A DNA stretch of 64,000 nucleotides from Gnetum montanum (Eukaryota; Streptophyta; Gnetopsida; Gnetales; Gnetaceae), in assembly GCA_015680685.1 (NCBI GenBank), contig MNCI01023527.1, positions 67,863 to 131,862 on the forward strand, in the 5' to 3' direction. Both the position numbers and the translations under genes were made by a program. Positions 21,677 to 34,039 of the stretch are shown piece by piece. Under the pieces are notes generated by a model. That model ran no database searches and was not told the origin of the DNA. It saw nothing but the letters and a program-made list of their open reading frames with translations. Numbering within the stretch: the first letter of the stretch is position 1; every line of letters starts with the position of its first letter.

Positions 21677-22424
21677 TGATGAAGCATCTAGTGGACAACA
21701 TCGATTGGGCCTCATTGACGAAGCCCTATCAACGTGGTCACATCAACGTGACCCTGTCGACCCATCTTTCCATGCGTTGACGTGGCCTCGTCAATGCAGA
21801 GTTCATTTTCCGCTATAAATATGCATGCACCCACCACATTTAGGCATATTATGTTCAAGTTGTAGCGAAGCTTTTGCAGTTCATTTATGTAGGAGTTAGA
21901 CTATTTTCCCTAGTGCATGCCCACACTGTGATGCTTGTAATTGTACAGAACCTTTATTCAAGTGTGACGTACTTGGACATGCACATGATTGGCAATAAAG
22001 ATTGAGATTACTCCATCATTACAGCATTCACTTAGTTTTAATTATTTAATTTTTATTGTTAATTGTTGTTGTTATTTATTGTTTTCTTAGTTAATATTTC
22101 TTTACCATCATTTACTATTCCTGTTGTTAAATGCAGAATGAGTATGACTTAATCATGAACATTGAAGTGTAACTACTTGGTAACCCCTTAGCGTATCTAG
22201 GAGTGCTCAAGTAATATATGCTTGGTAAGCCCAGAAGTAGTACACTAGGTCCAAGATGTGTACAGATGATTAAGGAAATACTAGTCCAAGTGGGAAGATA
22301 GTGAACTACGATCAACGTGTAACGATCTAGATACCACAACTAGCCCGTCCACGGAGTTCAACCAAATTGTGCATGAACGCTTGTATTCGTATGGTTGAGT
22401 TTAGGGGTACCTCACCACTCATCA
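21677..22424 (+). mobile_element. Solo LTR of the Athila-like family, plus strand
   Basis: 748 bases running TGATGAAGCATC...CCACTCATCA, flanked on both sides by CCTAC (21672-21676 and 22425-22429), a perfect 5-bp target duplication. Its last ~60 bases (GTATTCGTATGGTTGAG, GGGGTACCTCACCACTCATCA with a one-base offset) are the reverse complement of the start of element A's LTR and match the end of B's LTRs. No internal sequence remains, as expected after recombination between two LTRs. The U3 contains GACGTGGCCTCGTCAATG-type words like those in B. Confidence 0.93.
21813..21821 (+). promoter_or_regulatory. TATA box of the solo LTR
   Basis: CTATAAATA, about 137 bases from the LTR start, identical to the box in the other LTRs of the family. 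Confidence 0.7.
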
Positions 22425-22900
22425 CCTACATTAGTGTCAAAGTGACATGCATTAGAATTAAGTAATTTTAGCAAAAATCCAAGAGACATGATCAAAAAAA
22501 AATTTCAAGTGTTACCAAGAAGACATGGACACATTGATGCAGTGTTAATGCCATTGTGTTAGCATCTCTTACCTTAGTCAATTTTTTAGTATTCAATAAG
22601 AAATGTTTCTAAGTGTGGACAAGGTCACACACAAGTAACATCAATGTTCCTATCTTAGATAAATTTCCAACATACATCACAAACTTAACATTTGATAGGA
22701 AAGTTTTCTAAGAATAAGCTAGGTCACACATTTGTAGCATCAACATCACTTGCCTTAGAAAAATGTTTAGTATATATCACAAACTTGACATTTGCTAGGA
22801 AATTTTTCCAAGTATGGACTAAGTCACGCACCTATTGTGTCCATGTCACTTACCTTAAATAAATTTTTAAGATACATCATGAACTTGAAGTATATAGTTA

Positions 22901-23889
22901 CCTTAGTGCAACTTAAAGTCTACAAGCTCTATTGTGGTACCTAATTCCTCAATAACACATGCAGACGTGCTAACATAGTGTTCAACATCACGTGGACTAT
23001 CTTTAGCATCAATGCCATTTGTCCTAGTGTCTAATTCCTTGGCAGTACATGTAGATATGTTGATGCAACATGAATAGTACCTAGATTAGTATTAGCCATT
23101 TTTTAGTATGAGCATCACCTATTCCAATGTTAGTTTTTTCCAGCTCCAGTGTCACTTACCAGACACTTCACCAAAATAGATGTATTTTGATCCTAAATCA
23201 ATTTCAAATGATCTCTATAGCTTTTCAATTTATACCTACACCTATTAGAAGTTAAATTTCATCATAAAAATATTCATTTTTCATGTAAACTAAACCTTTA
23301 TTATTAATTCTATCATTCATACATCTTTCATCATTTCCTTGTAGTTTTGGCCCTTCATAAAATGTAGATTTTATATTTTATCAATAAATCATATTAATTA
23401 TTGGAAAGTAAACACCTAAACCTTTTTCCCACATTCTAAGGATACTTCCCATACATAGATTTTACTTAACATTACTTTTAATTCATTTCTATACTTAGTT
23501 TTTATTTATATTGATTAGACATTACCAATTCTATTACATAGACTTATTATTTTTCATCATTTCTTTTCTCATTCATAGCTTTTGAATAGTAGGCTAAGTC
23601 CATATTCAATTTGAAGGTCATGTCCCTTCATGACATAATCATTGACTTTTCAAGGGTTACATTGATCTAAAGACCATTCATGATCACAAGTTAGGTACTT
23701 AACATCTAATTTATGAAGGCATTCTTGCAAGGTTATGAAAGAACAATTTTTGCAAAAATAAGAAGAATGGAATTAATATTCTAAGAATTACCATGAAAAT
23801 TATAAACAATCAAACTCATTTTTCATTTTAATTTTTTAAATGTGATATCTTCCTTTTATTGAATGATCACATCATTTTCTTACTTCATG
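22901..23889. repeat. Dispersed repeat, copy 2 (partner of 5390-7054)
   Basis: Aligns by eye with 5390-7054, best over 23590-23720. It continues directly from the 98-bp array, so the array may be part of the same element. No protein match. Its right end is truncated by, or adjoins, the LTR assigned to element C at about 23890. Confidence 0.5.
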
Positions 23890-24490
23890 TGGTAGTGTTC
23901 CTCCTCCTTCCTCAAAAGGACTTAATCTTCTTATTCTTCATTTTTTAATATATTTTATGCTTCGTATAAAATGTACAAAATTTTCATCTTTAGTTTTAGC
24001 TTCAAAATGTTATGACCAACATGCAACTTGCAATGTAGTTAGAATGTACAAATTATGGCTAAGGTACAACCCACAACCAAGTCATAGTTGTTCATTAAGA
24101 AGTTTTTAAAAAATGATTTTGAATTACAAAGATTTTAAAATTTGAAGAATCAACCATAAATGCTATAAATTCATGAATTATGATGCATTTAGAAATTTTG
24201 GTTAGTCATGAGTCCTCTTCACATGTTCATAACCATTATAGTGAAGTCACGAAGAGACTTCATTATGTTCCTAAGGGAAGAGATTTGTGAGGTTACTTAA
24301 GCATCTAGCTCTAAAACAATTCTATGAGTATTAAGAGGGAGATACTAAACTTTTCTGAGTTCTTATGACTATGAGTTATGAATTTTTCATGTAATTTTCA
24401 TTACTACAAGTATTTCTGATTTTGTGCAAGTTAATATGGAATTTTCTAGTGGTTTTTCTAGTGGTGAGTGTTGAACCCTTTATCAACTTT
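23890..24490 (+). repeat. 5' LTR of element C (boundaries approximate)
   Basis: About 24010-24450 matches 59290-60110. Both have CAACCCACAACCAAGTCA or a close relative, ATTCATGAATTATGATG, CATCTAGCTCTA with ACAATT, and TTATGCAAGTTAATAT or TTGTGCAAGTTAATAT. The start is guessed from a weak match of 23891-23930 to 58860-58900. The partner LTR carries a 375-base insertion (59441-59815) that is absent here. A weak primer-site candidate, TGATATTAAAG, lies at about 24489, just before gag. Confidence 0.6.
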
Positions 24491-24559
24491 GATATTAAAG
24501 ATTCTAGTTGGGATACTTGGTTGTGTTAAGCTTAATTTCATTATTAGCTTGTTCCATGC

Positions 24560-26290
24560 TTGCAACTATTCTTAAATTTAGAAGGATTTGTATTTTTGTT
24601 GTTACATAGATTTGGAGCATTTTCTCTTATGTGTACAACTAATGTGGTTATCCTTTTTTCTATAATTATGATTGAATTATCATCTTGTTTAGGTTGGAAA
24701 CATGAATCCCAAGAAAACCATTTGCAAGCTCTTAATAGAAACATGGACATGAAAAGTACTTTTAAAATATTTGGGGATAGCCTAGAAGAATCATATGATA
24801 AATTGATTTCCAATGTAAGTCCATCTCATGTCAAACATCAAAAATAAGATCCTTTATTGCATGATAAAGATGAAGAGTTACATCAAGTTGGAAGAAGGAA
24901 AGATGAGAAAGCTAAATTTCTAGCATATGGAAGTGAAGAATTCCATAGTCCAAGGATTCCAAGGGGAATAAATCCAATATTTCATTCCAAACCTCTAAGG
25001 ATTCCATCTATTACTTCATACTCAACACCATTAAGAAGTTTCAAGTTTGATGATGAAGATGAGGCTAGACTTGCAAGATCCTTTAAAAAATGCATTCAAA
25101 CTTCTCTATGTAAAGCTAAAATCATTTATGGTGTTGGTGGTACTCATGCTTTGAAAGCTTAATTGAAAATCAATAACAAGCTCTTCGAATTAGATAAGGT
25201 ATCAAACCACCTAAAGGTACTCCTTACAAAATCTAAATTGGAGGTTATGTCTTTCATTTTGTGGAATAAATACTCCCATGTATTCTTTGTTTAAAACAAA
25301 AAGCATGTAAGGGATTGATATGAACAATCAAGATAGAATAAAAAATCTCCATCAAGCTAAAATTTTTCAACCAAGATGAGAAGGGTGTGAAGGACTTCTA
25401 ACTTAATTTTTCTTATTTGTTTCATTAAGTAAATATTACATCAAGTGAATATGAGTAGGCTTCCTTCTTCCTAATAATTTTTAAGATGCAATACTAGTAG
25501 GAGATTTTATTATATGAGTTTCAAACCCTTACTAAAGCTTATGATTGGTATTAATAGTAGAGAAGAAGATTTGTGGGTTTGAAAACAAGGAAAAGAGGCT
25601 TTAAAGAGCAAGGAAAAGGGATTTAAATTAGAGAAGGAATTTCTAAATCAGAGGTTAAAGAAGACAACTATGAGAACAAGCATGAGAAGGACAAAGATCG
25701 ATATCAAGATAAAGCCAAGAAGGTTTTAAGAAAACAAGGAAAGAATTAAAGAGATGGTAGCTCATCAAACATCTAGTGCTTTTAGTGTGATGAAAGGAAA
25801 CATAAGCAATGAAATTATTCTCTTCAAAAGGCTCTCAAAGGAACAAAATTATAGATCATAAAGAGGAATGATTCATCTCATTAAGCTCTTCCAAGAGGGA
25901 ACCCTAATGCTTATAAGATAAAATATGTATTAATTCTAGAGAACATAATTCAATGTACATATTATTTAGAATTGGGGGTAGATGTTTGAGGAGTGGAAAA
26001 TGAATTCATATTTTAAATAATGGATATGTTCAAGAAAATCTGATTTATGCTATGATAGTTGCTAGATTAAGTTTAGTAATTTATCATCATCCTAAACCAT
26101 ATAATATGGATTAGTTATTACGAGATTTCTCAAAATATGTGAGGAAATAACATGTTTTAAAATTAATTAACATTTCTAATTTCATTGATCAAGTCACTTG
26201 GATTATGTTGATGTACTTCTAGATAGACTTTGGATTTTTGATAATGATGCTAAAAATGTTTATTCATTGGATAAATAAGATAGAACCATG
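24560..26290 (+). pseudogene. gag and protease of element C
   Basis: Gag N-terminal part at 24560-25162, with stops: a SYDKLISNVSPSHVKH segment, then acidic and basic stretches, then FDDEDEARLARSFKK. A degenerate CCHC knuckle follows at 25777-25820. It reads C-F-stop-C-DERK-H-x4-Y, so the last cysteine is tyrosine. A chromovirus-type protease comes after it. ARLSLVIYHHPKPY (about 26060-26100) corresponds to the conserved LGLP..HP.PY segment, and VDVLLDRLWIFDNDA with YSLDK (about 26205-26280) corresponds to LLGRPWxFD..A.HDG...TYSL. Stops and shifts occur throughout. The chain breaks off at about 26290 and, I infer, resumes at 42680. Confidence 0.72.
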
Positions 26291-28338
26291 AATTAATTCC
26301 CATGAAAATTAAGTAAGTGAGAGAGATAACCTTAATTAGATGAAAGAAAATGTGACATCTTTATTTGTACATTTTAATTGAAATGTCATCAATAACTTAG
26401 CCAAATTGGATTCATAACATCAACAAATAAAATCAAAATGTAAATTAAGATAAATATTATGGCACAAAAATCATTGAACAATGTTGATGAATAAAAAATT
26501 TAAAATACTCATAGAAGAATAAATATTTAAGATAGAAATTAAATCATATTAAGAGTGATTAAAATAATCTTATATAAAACTTAATCCTTTTTTAAAAATA
26601 AGCCATATCATATCAAAGTCAAAATCCAAATGATGAGAAGGATAACACTAAAATAAAATGGTTGTCTCATCAAGTGAGAAAATAAGATGAAAGAAAAATA
26701 GTTGAAGAACTAAAAGAAAATGAATCACAAAATAGCTATGCAACTCCTATGCACTTAGCTACCAAATACTATATACTCCAGGCTATCATCTACTACACAC
26801 TCTACACATAAAGTATAAGAGGTCAATGCTCAAAGAATAGAGATAAAACATCAAGATTCCATGAAAGCATGGAATTGCTAATTGGACATGGTGTGGTGCT
26901 AAGAGATCATGCTAAAACCTTAAACCAAATGTTAGAAATCATTAATGCACATTTGAATCAAAACATACACAACTAATATCAACTTAGGTAATTACAAACA
27001 TGATTAGAATTATAAATATTTTTATAACTACAAGAAATAGATTTATTTTAATATAAAATACACATAAGTAAATATTCGTAAACCAAAATCTTCAAGTTTT
27101 AGGATCCAATGTGAATTTAAAAGCCCACTACCTTAGTTGGCTAGTTTGCATGTTGAGAAGGTAATTAATGTTGATCATCTACTACCACAATTAGCAAATC
27201 TATAAATACAAGGTTACCTATCCATATTGAATAGAAAAATTCACTACCATAGTCAACAAGTCTATAAACTACTTACTACCATAGTCAATAAGTCTGTAAA
27301 CTAATGATGTAGTTTCATACAGCATAACAGCAAAGATAGCTGCAAAACACTAGTGAGAAGAAAGGTTGCATAAGAGGTTAGTACAAAAAATAACAAAAAT
27401 GTTTGGGAAATAAAAATATAAAATCAAATTTACATAATAGTTTCTATTTCTTCTTCTTCCTACAAGTTAGCATATGGTAAAACATATGAAGTATGATACT
27501 ACCCACACATTCTCTTTAGTTAATCATTAATGTTGCACCAATACATCAATGTTTAATTCTTAGGTTGCTACTTCTGTTACTATTTCTCACTTGTCTCATT
27601 AGGTTGATTCAAACCCTAGTTCTTCTTCTTTTTGGGTTATATCATCAAGATTACTATGCATTAATTAGTTATGCAAAAACTATCTAGATCAAGTTTGTTA
27701 ATTGAAATAGAGGGTATACATCCAAATCATGATATAAATATTTGCATCCAAATCATCTAAAAATAATTAATTAAATCTATATAAGATCTTACATTTAAAT
27801 ATATAAACCAAAATCCTAGCATACATAAGCATGAATTTAAGGCATAAAAAATGAAGAGATTAACATGCTTCATGAAACCAAAATCTTGATGAATCTTACC
27901 CATCAAATTAATTGATTGCTAAAGAGACTAAGGATATAAATTTTTTTTATTATAATCAAATATGGTTCTCTCATCAATCTTCCATGGCTCAAGCTCTCTT
28001 TCAAATGTATGAAGTAAGAGTCATGCTAGGTTGATTTACAAGATGTTTAGGCTTGAGAAGAAAAAGATAACTAAACTTATAATCTTATTACATGCTAGGA
28101 AAATACCTTCCAAAAATAAAAATATAAAATATCACAATACATGTTAACCATATACACATAGCAATATACTATATAAATAATTACCAAATTAGTAGTGCTA
28201 AGATCAAATTCCCATATGAACATACATAATGAATTATAATATAGGTCCCTTCACTAAGTACTTGATGCAAGACCTACTTCATATGACATAAATAAATTAG
28301 TGCATAACATGAAATATAAGTCATATGATGAAGGAAAG
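26291..28338. other. Unassigned A-rich region left of the SINE
   Basis: No recognisable coding frame or boundary. A small internal duplication is visible around 27120-27300, where CACTACC(A/T)TAG and AG(T/C)CTATAAACTA-type words recur. It lies between the protease end of element C and the SINE at 28339, and could be part of whatever large insertion separated the pieces of C. Confidence 0.35.
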
Positions 28339-28500
28339 CTCTAATGAGGTGTTAGCCTAGTGGTAAGTCTCTTGATTTTGAGCTTCCAAATTATAAATTT
28401 GATTCTAGTGGGCAATGTTGAGTTATGAAGTTTTAATTGGACTATATATCTTAGCATGTATCTGCATTTTCAATTATTTCAAGATTCCAACATGCACCTC
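28339..28500 (+). mobile_element. tRNA-derived SINE, copy 1
   Basis: Matches the copy at 42287-42450. The head resembles a tRNA gene: an A-box-like TTAGCCTAGTGGTAAG (28352) and a B-box-like ATTTGATTCTAG about 40 bases later, where the other copy has GATTCGATTCTAG. The body continues with AATTGGACTATATATCTT and ends near CCAACATGCACC, with no clear poly(A). The B box is degraded (TTTGATTCT for GTTCGATCC). No convincing target duplication is seen. Confidence 0.8.
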
Positions 28501-28882
28501 CTCTCTTCATTCCTCCTCCTCCCCTATAAAGATAATAAATACTACATGGAAAAAACATTAGAAAATACATCACATGAATTAATATAAAAAGCCAAATGAA
28601 AATATTAGGAAGATATACCACATGAATAAAGATAAAAATCCAAAGGACATGTCAAACATTAAAAAAATGAATAATAATATTTTAAAAATTCATAGTCATG
28701 AGAACAACAAAGAGGGAGTCTTATAAAAAAGCCCAATGATTTTAGGAATATATTTTTAGGTTTTCATCCTTACAACTAATCCTTAAAAACGTACCCTCTA
28801 GCATAGAAAAATGATCTAACCTTACCATTATTTAGAAGCATCCTCATAGGTTTTCACTTCTTACTAAAGTGTTTCTTGTAAA

Positions 28883-30413
28883 TGTAAGAACATTGGTCAT
28901 GTCAAATGCATTAAGTAAGCAAATGAAAGAAAATTGGTAAAAGACAATGAAATTTTGAATAGGTGAAAAATTTATTTTCAATAATTATTAAATAAATAAT
29001 TTCCAAGAAAAGACATCTAAAAAGAAGAACCAAATTTTGGTTTGGTTAATGAACTTTTCTTCTCTAAGGTGAAGACAACCTAATCAAAGATGCAAAATGG
29101 AAAAGCTATTGAACTAGATAACATGCCTATTAAAGCTTGAAAAGGAGTAGGAGATATAGGAGTTTCTTAGCCAATAAAATTATTTAATGAAATTTTTAAG
29201 GATACAAAAATATCTACTAATTAAAAAAACATTATTATTCCCATATGCAAAAGTTAAGGAAATGTGAAAAATTATGCAAACTATAGAAGGGTCAAGCTAA
29301 TGAACCATATAATGAAGCTTTGAGAGAGATTTATACAACAACTTCTCAAACTTGAATTAGCAAAATCAAAAAATCAATTTGGATTTATGCTAGAGATATC
29401 TATTATAGAGATTTTTTTCTTGATATCACAAATGGTGAAGAAATTTAAAAAACATAGAAAAATTTTATATATCATATTTTTTTACTAAGAAAAAGTATAT
29501 GATAGAGTACATAGAGATATTGGTTAGTGAACCTTGTAGAGGAAAAACATCCCTAATTTTGGCCAAGAGGCCAATACGTTTGGCGCGATGGGGGGAGGGT
29601 GAGTGTATTTTGTCGCCCTCCACGTCACGTGCCATGTAGGATCCCACGATGGAAAAAAATGTGATGAAATAAAGTACAATCATTTTGATTTTGGTTTTCA
29701 ATATGAATATTAATTCTCAATGAATCAATTTGAGATTTTATTAATTTGTAAAATATATAATATTTTCTCAGCCAAATAATATATATATTATAAATATATA
29801 GCTAAACTAGTAAATATATTACAATGATTTAAGACATGTATGAATGAGCTACCACTAAAATTAGAATAACTTGTGGAATAATATCTGATTTTTTAGTTAC
29901 AGTACGTCCACATCAAGGGTCTACACTTAGATCTTACTTAGTTACTATTATTATGGATGAATTAACAAAATAAACACAAAATTAAATCCCTTAGTATGTG
30001 CTATTTACAAATGATATTATGTTGATGGATATAGCTTAATAAAATCTTGCTTCTAAAATAGAGAAGTGGAGACATGCCCTAGAATCAAAAGGCTTAACAC
30101 TTAGCAAAAGTATGACAAAATATATGGAATACAATTTCAATAACATCATAAATAGTGATGAAATAGAATTAATAATTTAAGATAAAAGAGTCCCTCATTA
30201 CAAATAGTTCTACTACCTAAGATCAACCCTTCAATTAGATGATGAAATTGATGAAGATATAAGAAATAAACTTGAAGCATGATGATCAAAATAGAGATAG
30301 GTTAGTGATGTTTTAGGTGATAAAAGAAAATTAATAAAACTAAAGGAATATTAATAAAACTCATGTAGCCAACCCCAAATTTTTGGGACAAGGCTATGAT
30401 GATGATGATGATG
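28883..30413 (+). mobile_element. RTE-like LINE, 5'-truncated, with ATG-repeat tail
   Basis: The plus strand encodes a LINE RT with stops. GHVKCIK (about 28895) leads into NGKAIELDNMPIK (29097), then NYANYRRVKLMNH (about 29273), KNQFGFM (29370) and EKVYDRV (29490). After a 261-base insert come GIISDFLVTV (about 29880) with HQGSTL, the catalytic region LFTNDIMLMD (about 30003), and LRSTLQLDDEIDEDI (about 30220). The catalytic FADD reads FTND, so one aspartate is lost. The 3' end has a CCCCAAATTTTTGGGAC segment and a (GAT)n tail at about 30397-30413. Flanks 28863-28882 and 30414-30433 match at 19 of 20 positions (ACTAAAG...CTTGTAAA), the target duplication. The simple-repeat tail instead of poly(A) is typical of RTE elements. 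Confidence 0.85.
29550..29810 (+). mobile_element. 261-bp non-autonomous Helitron
   Basis: Begins TCCCTAATTTTGGCC and ends CTAG, sitting between A (29549) and T (29811), the A|T target of Helitrons. The 5' end matches the start of the coding Helitron at 34000 over ~28 bases, including the palindrome GGCC(A/G)AGAGGCC. An A+T-rich palindrome (about 29780-29800) precedes the CTAG end, as a 3' hairpin should. Taking these 261 bases out lets the LINE frame run straight on into the conserved DMYE motif, which fixes both ends exactly. A G-rich patch (GATGGGGGGAGGG, 29588) lies near the 5' end. It has no coding capacity of its own. Confidence 0.88.
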
Positions 30414-30433
30414 ACTAAAGGGTTTCTTGTAAA

Positions 30434-33400
30434 GAGCAGGAGAAAACTCTATCTGAAGACAAAATAATGCATTAATCATAAATAATGAATAAAAAATAAT
30501 AGAAGCTAAAATATTCTCATTCTTAAGCCTTTAAAATAAAAATAAACTAATACTATCGAAAATAAATTAATTATTTAGCTTTCACAAGAAGATGTTTTGA
30601 TTAAAAATAGAGCTAAAAAGTGACATTTTGAAAATATGATCATTAACTCTTGAAGAGATTTCATATTTATGCTATTACAATTAGAAAATAACTGTAAGTT
30701 GAAGCTTCCAAATAGAGTAGAGAATATGCATTCAAAGACACTTTCAAATGCAAAGAAAAGAAATAGAAAAAGTTGATCACCAAGAATGATTTCATTGATG
30801 CTTAGTTAAAAGCTATTACAAGTTCTAATGTTCATTTCCAAACATGTTGTGCAATAGGATATTTTTAAAAACATGAGAAAAAATATATATGAGAAAAAAA
30901 ACTTGAGAATCAGTTCTCATATGTTTAAGAGAACTGCCAATACGAAGACCTTAATGAATGAAATATCATAAAAATACAAATTTTTGAAAAGGTAGAAGCT
31001 CTCCAAACATTTTTCATTTTTCTCATTTAAAAGTAAGATGATAATTGCATTTTCTAAGCCTTATTGAATTTTTTGTGAATAAAATCATTCTTTGTAATAA
31101 TCTCACATGCAAATTTGGTGTTAAAAAGAAAAAAAAATTTATCATCTTTCCAAAAAATAACTAGAAAAGCCTAATGTAAACTATTGTTAACTTTAAATAA
31201 ATTCTCAAAATCAAAAAAATAATTTTTCAAAAATGTTTTTTCTCTTTTTATTCAAACCATAGAGGCTAGAAGCATCCTTTCATGTAATCCATCTATCATG
31301 CATACATAGATAGAAAACTTTAGTGACACCAAATTTTCTCCAAGTGGTACATAATCTAGATGAATTAGTAGCCCTAGCTCCTTCATTAAAAGGAAGCCAC
31401 CATGGGATAATTTGCATAACTATATAGTCTAAAACTATAGTATGACAATAATTTACATACCTACTAAGCTTGCATCATGTCTTTTAAAGTTTTTTATGAA
31501 CTATAGAACTAGAAATAGAAATGGCTTAAGAAAAAAGAAGAAAATGAAGAAAGTCATTAGAAGATCAAATATTACCATTTTTAGGTTTTCCTTACATAAG
31601 TTTGTTTCTTAAGAGAAGAATTCAAACATCATCTCCATTAATGCACTTTGTAATTCATTTTTCTGTGATATAAATACCCTAATTATAATAATTAATGAGG
31701 CTAAGTTCTTCATCTTACTTACTATGAATGCAAATATCCCCAGTAACTCTAAAAAATTCTTTTCTATGTTGCTTAGCAAACCAAGGAAATTGATAGAGAA
31801 TATAATTAATTTTATCATAAATATTTTTTGAAAAAGCCTAATAACTATAGTAATAAACATTAGTAGATTGAAGCATCTGCTTAATAACTAAAACTTTGTC
31901 AGCAAGGGTAATCTTTTCTTTATTTCTTTTTATCAAGGTACTTTGCAATTTTATCAATCACATAATTCCACAAAATAGTAAGATTAGGCTAAAAAAAAGG
32001 TATTCTAAAAATCTTGAAGAGAAAATCTCTTTTGAAAATTTTCCAAGGCTTAAAAGTAATCCACTTATTAATATTATCATTACAATAAATAATAGATTTT
32101 TACTGATTGATATGAGAGCCATATAACATGCAGTAATCCTTCACTCTAACTAATAAAATATTGATATGTTGCAGAGAATTATTAATCATAAAAGTATTAA
32201 TATTCAAAGTGTATGTTATGCAATTATATACCTTGATCATCAATTGACATTCCCTTGATGATATTTCTTTATAGATTGTAATGCAGATTATATGAAAGAA
32301 AGCATGTAGCACTAATAACAAGATAGGAAGCTAGAGAATAACCTTGACAAACTAACCGCTAAAGAGAAAAGAAAGAACTCAATCCAACATTTAGAACAGC
32401 TTGAGCATTAGCATTAATAAGAAATGTATACACAAGACAAATAAAATAATCATCAAATCCTAATTTATAAAGATAATAAATAATAAATTTTATTCAATCC
32501 AATCATAAGCTTTTGCATAATCTAACTTAATAAAAGCAATGTCTTAGTTAGTATTAGAAGCCTACTACATTTCTTCCTAAGTAATAATAACATTATTTAA
32601 GATATATCTACCTTTAACAAAACCTATCTTCTCAAGTCTAATGATATCTTCTACAACATTATGAATCCAAAAAACCATGCATTGGATAAACTTTTATAAA
32701 TATTGTTAAGAAAAGTAATAGGCCCCCATTCACCAATATGTTGAAGATATCCATTTTCAAGAATAAGAAGAATTACACTTTTATTAATAACTTTACCAAG
32801 ATAAATCTTTTTTAATAGCTTCTTGGAAAACATAAAAGAGATAATCTCTAACAATATCCCAATATGTCTTGAAAAATTCAATTGTAAAACCATCAAATCC
32901 TAAAGCTTTACTATTTGCTAAACTAAAAATTTCTACTTAGATTTTTATCACTATAATTTCTACTTCAAGAATACTTTAATGCACTTTTGTTCTAAGATGA
33001 GAAATATGCATACTAGAGGCCTTGAAGATTTCCTTGCTTAAAATTTTAGAAGAAAAATGATTTGCTAAAAAATTATTAATAGTCTTAGGATCTATAATGA
33101 TGGAATCATGTGTATAAAGTGATTCTAATTTAGATAGTTAACCTCTTCCTTTGAGAAATCTAAAAGATTCCTTGTAACGTTCATCTTTAATTTTTAGCCA
33201 GGACATGTAGCTTTTTGTAAGAGCACTTTTAGCTTTACAAGCATTCCAACATTGTTTAGCATAACAAGCTTTAGCCAAGCCTTTTTGATTTTTAAAATCA
33301 AAGGGATTCTAGTTTTAAAGAATTTGCATTTTTTTAATAGATTCTACTAGACCTTTTTGACTTAAAGCTTTCGCTTGGCAAATTGCTTTCTAAACCCTCT

Positions 33401-33999
33401 TGCATAATTTTTAACTCTACAAGTAGTTTACTATCACTAATCAATCCAAACAATATCACCAATAGGTTTTTTTTTCTGTATTCCATAAAGACTTTAAATT
33501 ATTTTTTTGACTAGGTCCTACGAAAGTGTTATCATTTATATTAAAAAGCTTTTACTTTCAAAATGAGGAAGAATTAATTTTGATGGAAAAATGATTTAAC
33601 AAAGTAACATATGTATGCACTTTTACTTTACTTATAGGCTTCTAGCAAAAAACATTAGATATATAAAAGTTATCAAGTTGACAATAAATTTTATTATTTC
33701 CTTGGTAAAATAATAAACCAGCAAGTTTATATAAATGACTTTCAACAATATTGAAATCACCTCCAATAATCTAAGGAACTTTAGGTAAAGATAGAAGATA
33801 TTTTCAAACCTCTAATCAATTTCTCAAATTAGAAGCATAAATATTACAGAGTCCAAAATCTCCTTTTTCATTTTTTATTTTGACAAATAATCCAACTAAA
33901 TCTTCTAAGGTTCTTGAAGAAAAAATTCAAAACTTTTTCCAATCCAATTTTTATATACTATAGCTAATCTCTACTAAAAAAATTTTTTCTAAAGGAAAT
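30434..33999 (-). pseudogene. ORF2 of the L1-type LINE (endonuclease, RT, zinc region)
   Basis: Read leftward. The endonuclease middle is at 33990-33600, with KNWIGKSFEFF, then IIGGDFNIVESHLYK (plus-strand 33737-33777) and LLNHFSI, where active enzymes have a SDHxPI motif (here D is N). The RT entry has KALGFDGFTIEFF (about 32900). EWGPITFLNNIYK is at 32700-32740, IAFIKLDYAKAYD near 32530, and the catalytic box reads YTLN instead of YADD (about 32195). C-terminal L1 signatures include LNLLGLLSNIEK-like text and SKMKNLASLIII at 31609-31860. A zinc-RVT-like YPIAQHVWK is at about 30830-30860. Both catalytic sites are destroyed, so this is long dead. The right end is cut at 33999/34000 by the Helitron. 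Confidence 0.82.
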
Positions 34000-34039
34000 T
34001 CTCTTTATTTGGCCGAGAGGCCATTACCAGTCATAATTT

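Larger units (their letters stand above)
21540..22900. repeat. Degenerate ~98-bp tandem array, split by a solo LTR
   Basis: Units carrying CTTACCTTAG...CATCACAAACTTGACATT begin near 22569, 22651, 22749 and 22849, spaced about 82, 98 and 100 bases. A further related unit (ACCTACCTTAGAAAATG) is at about 21590, on the other side of the solo LTR inserted at 21677-22424. Each unit also carries a word like GGTCACACAC. A second short pair (CTAATTCCT...ACATG) is at 22940 and 23025. No coding frame. Confidence 0.65.

Noticed and set aside
21540-22900. CRISPR array, suggested by regularly spaced repeats
   Set aside because: Units are degenerate, directly adjacent without unique spacers of fixed length, and lie among plant retroelements.
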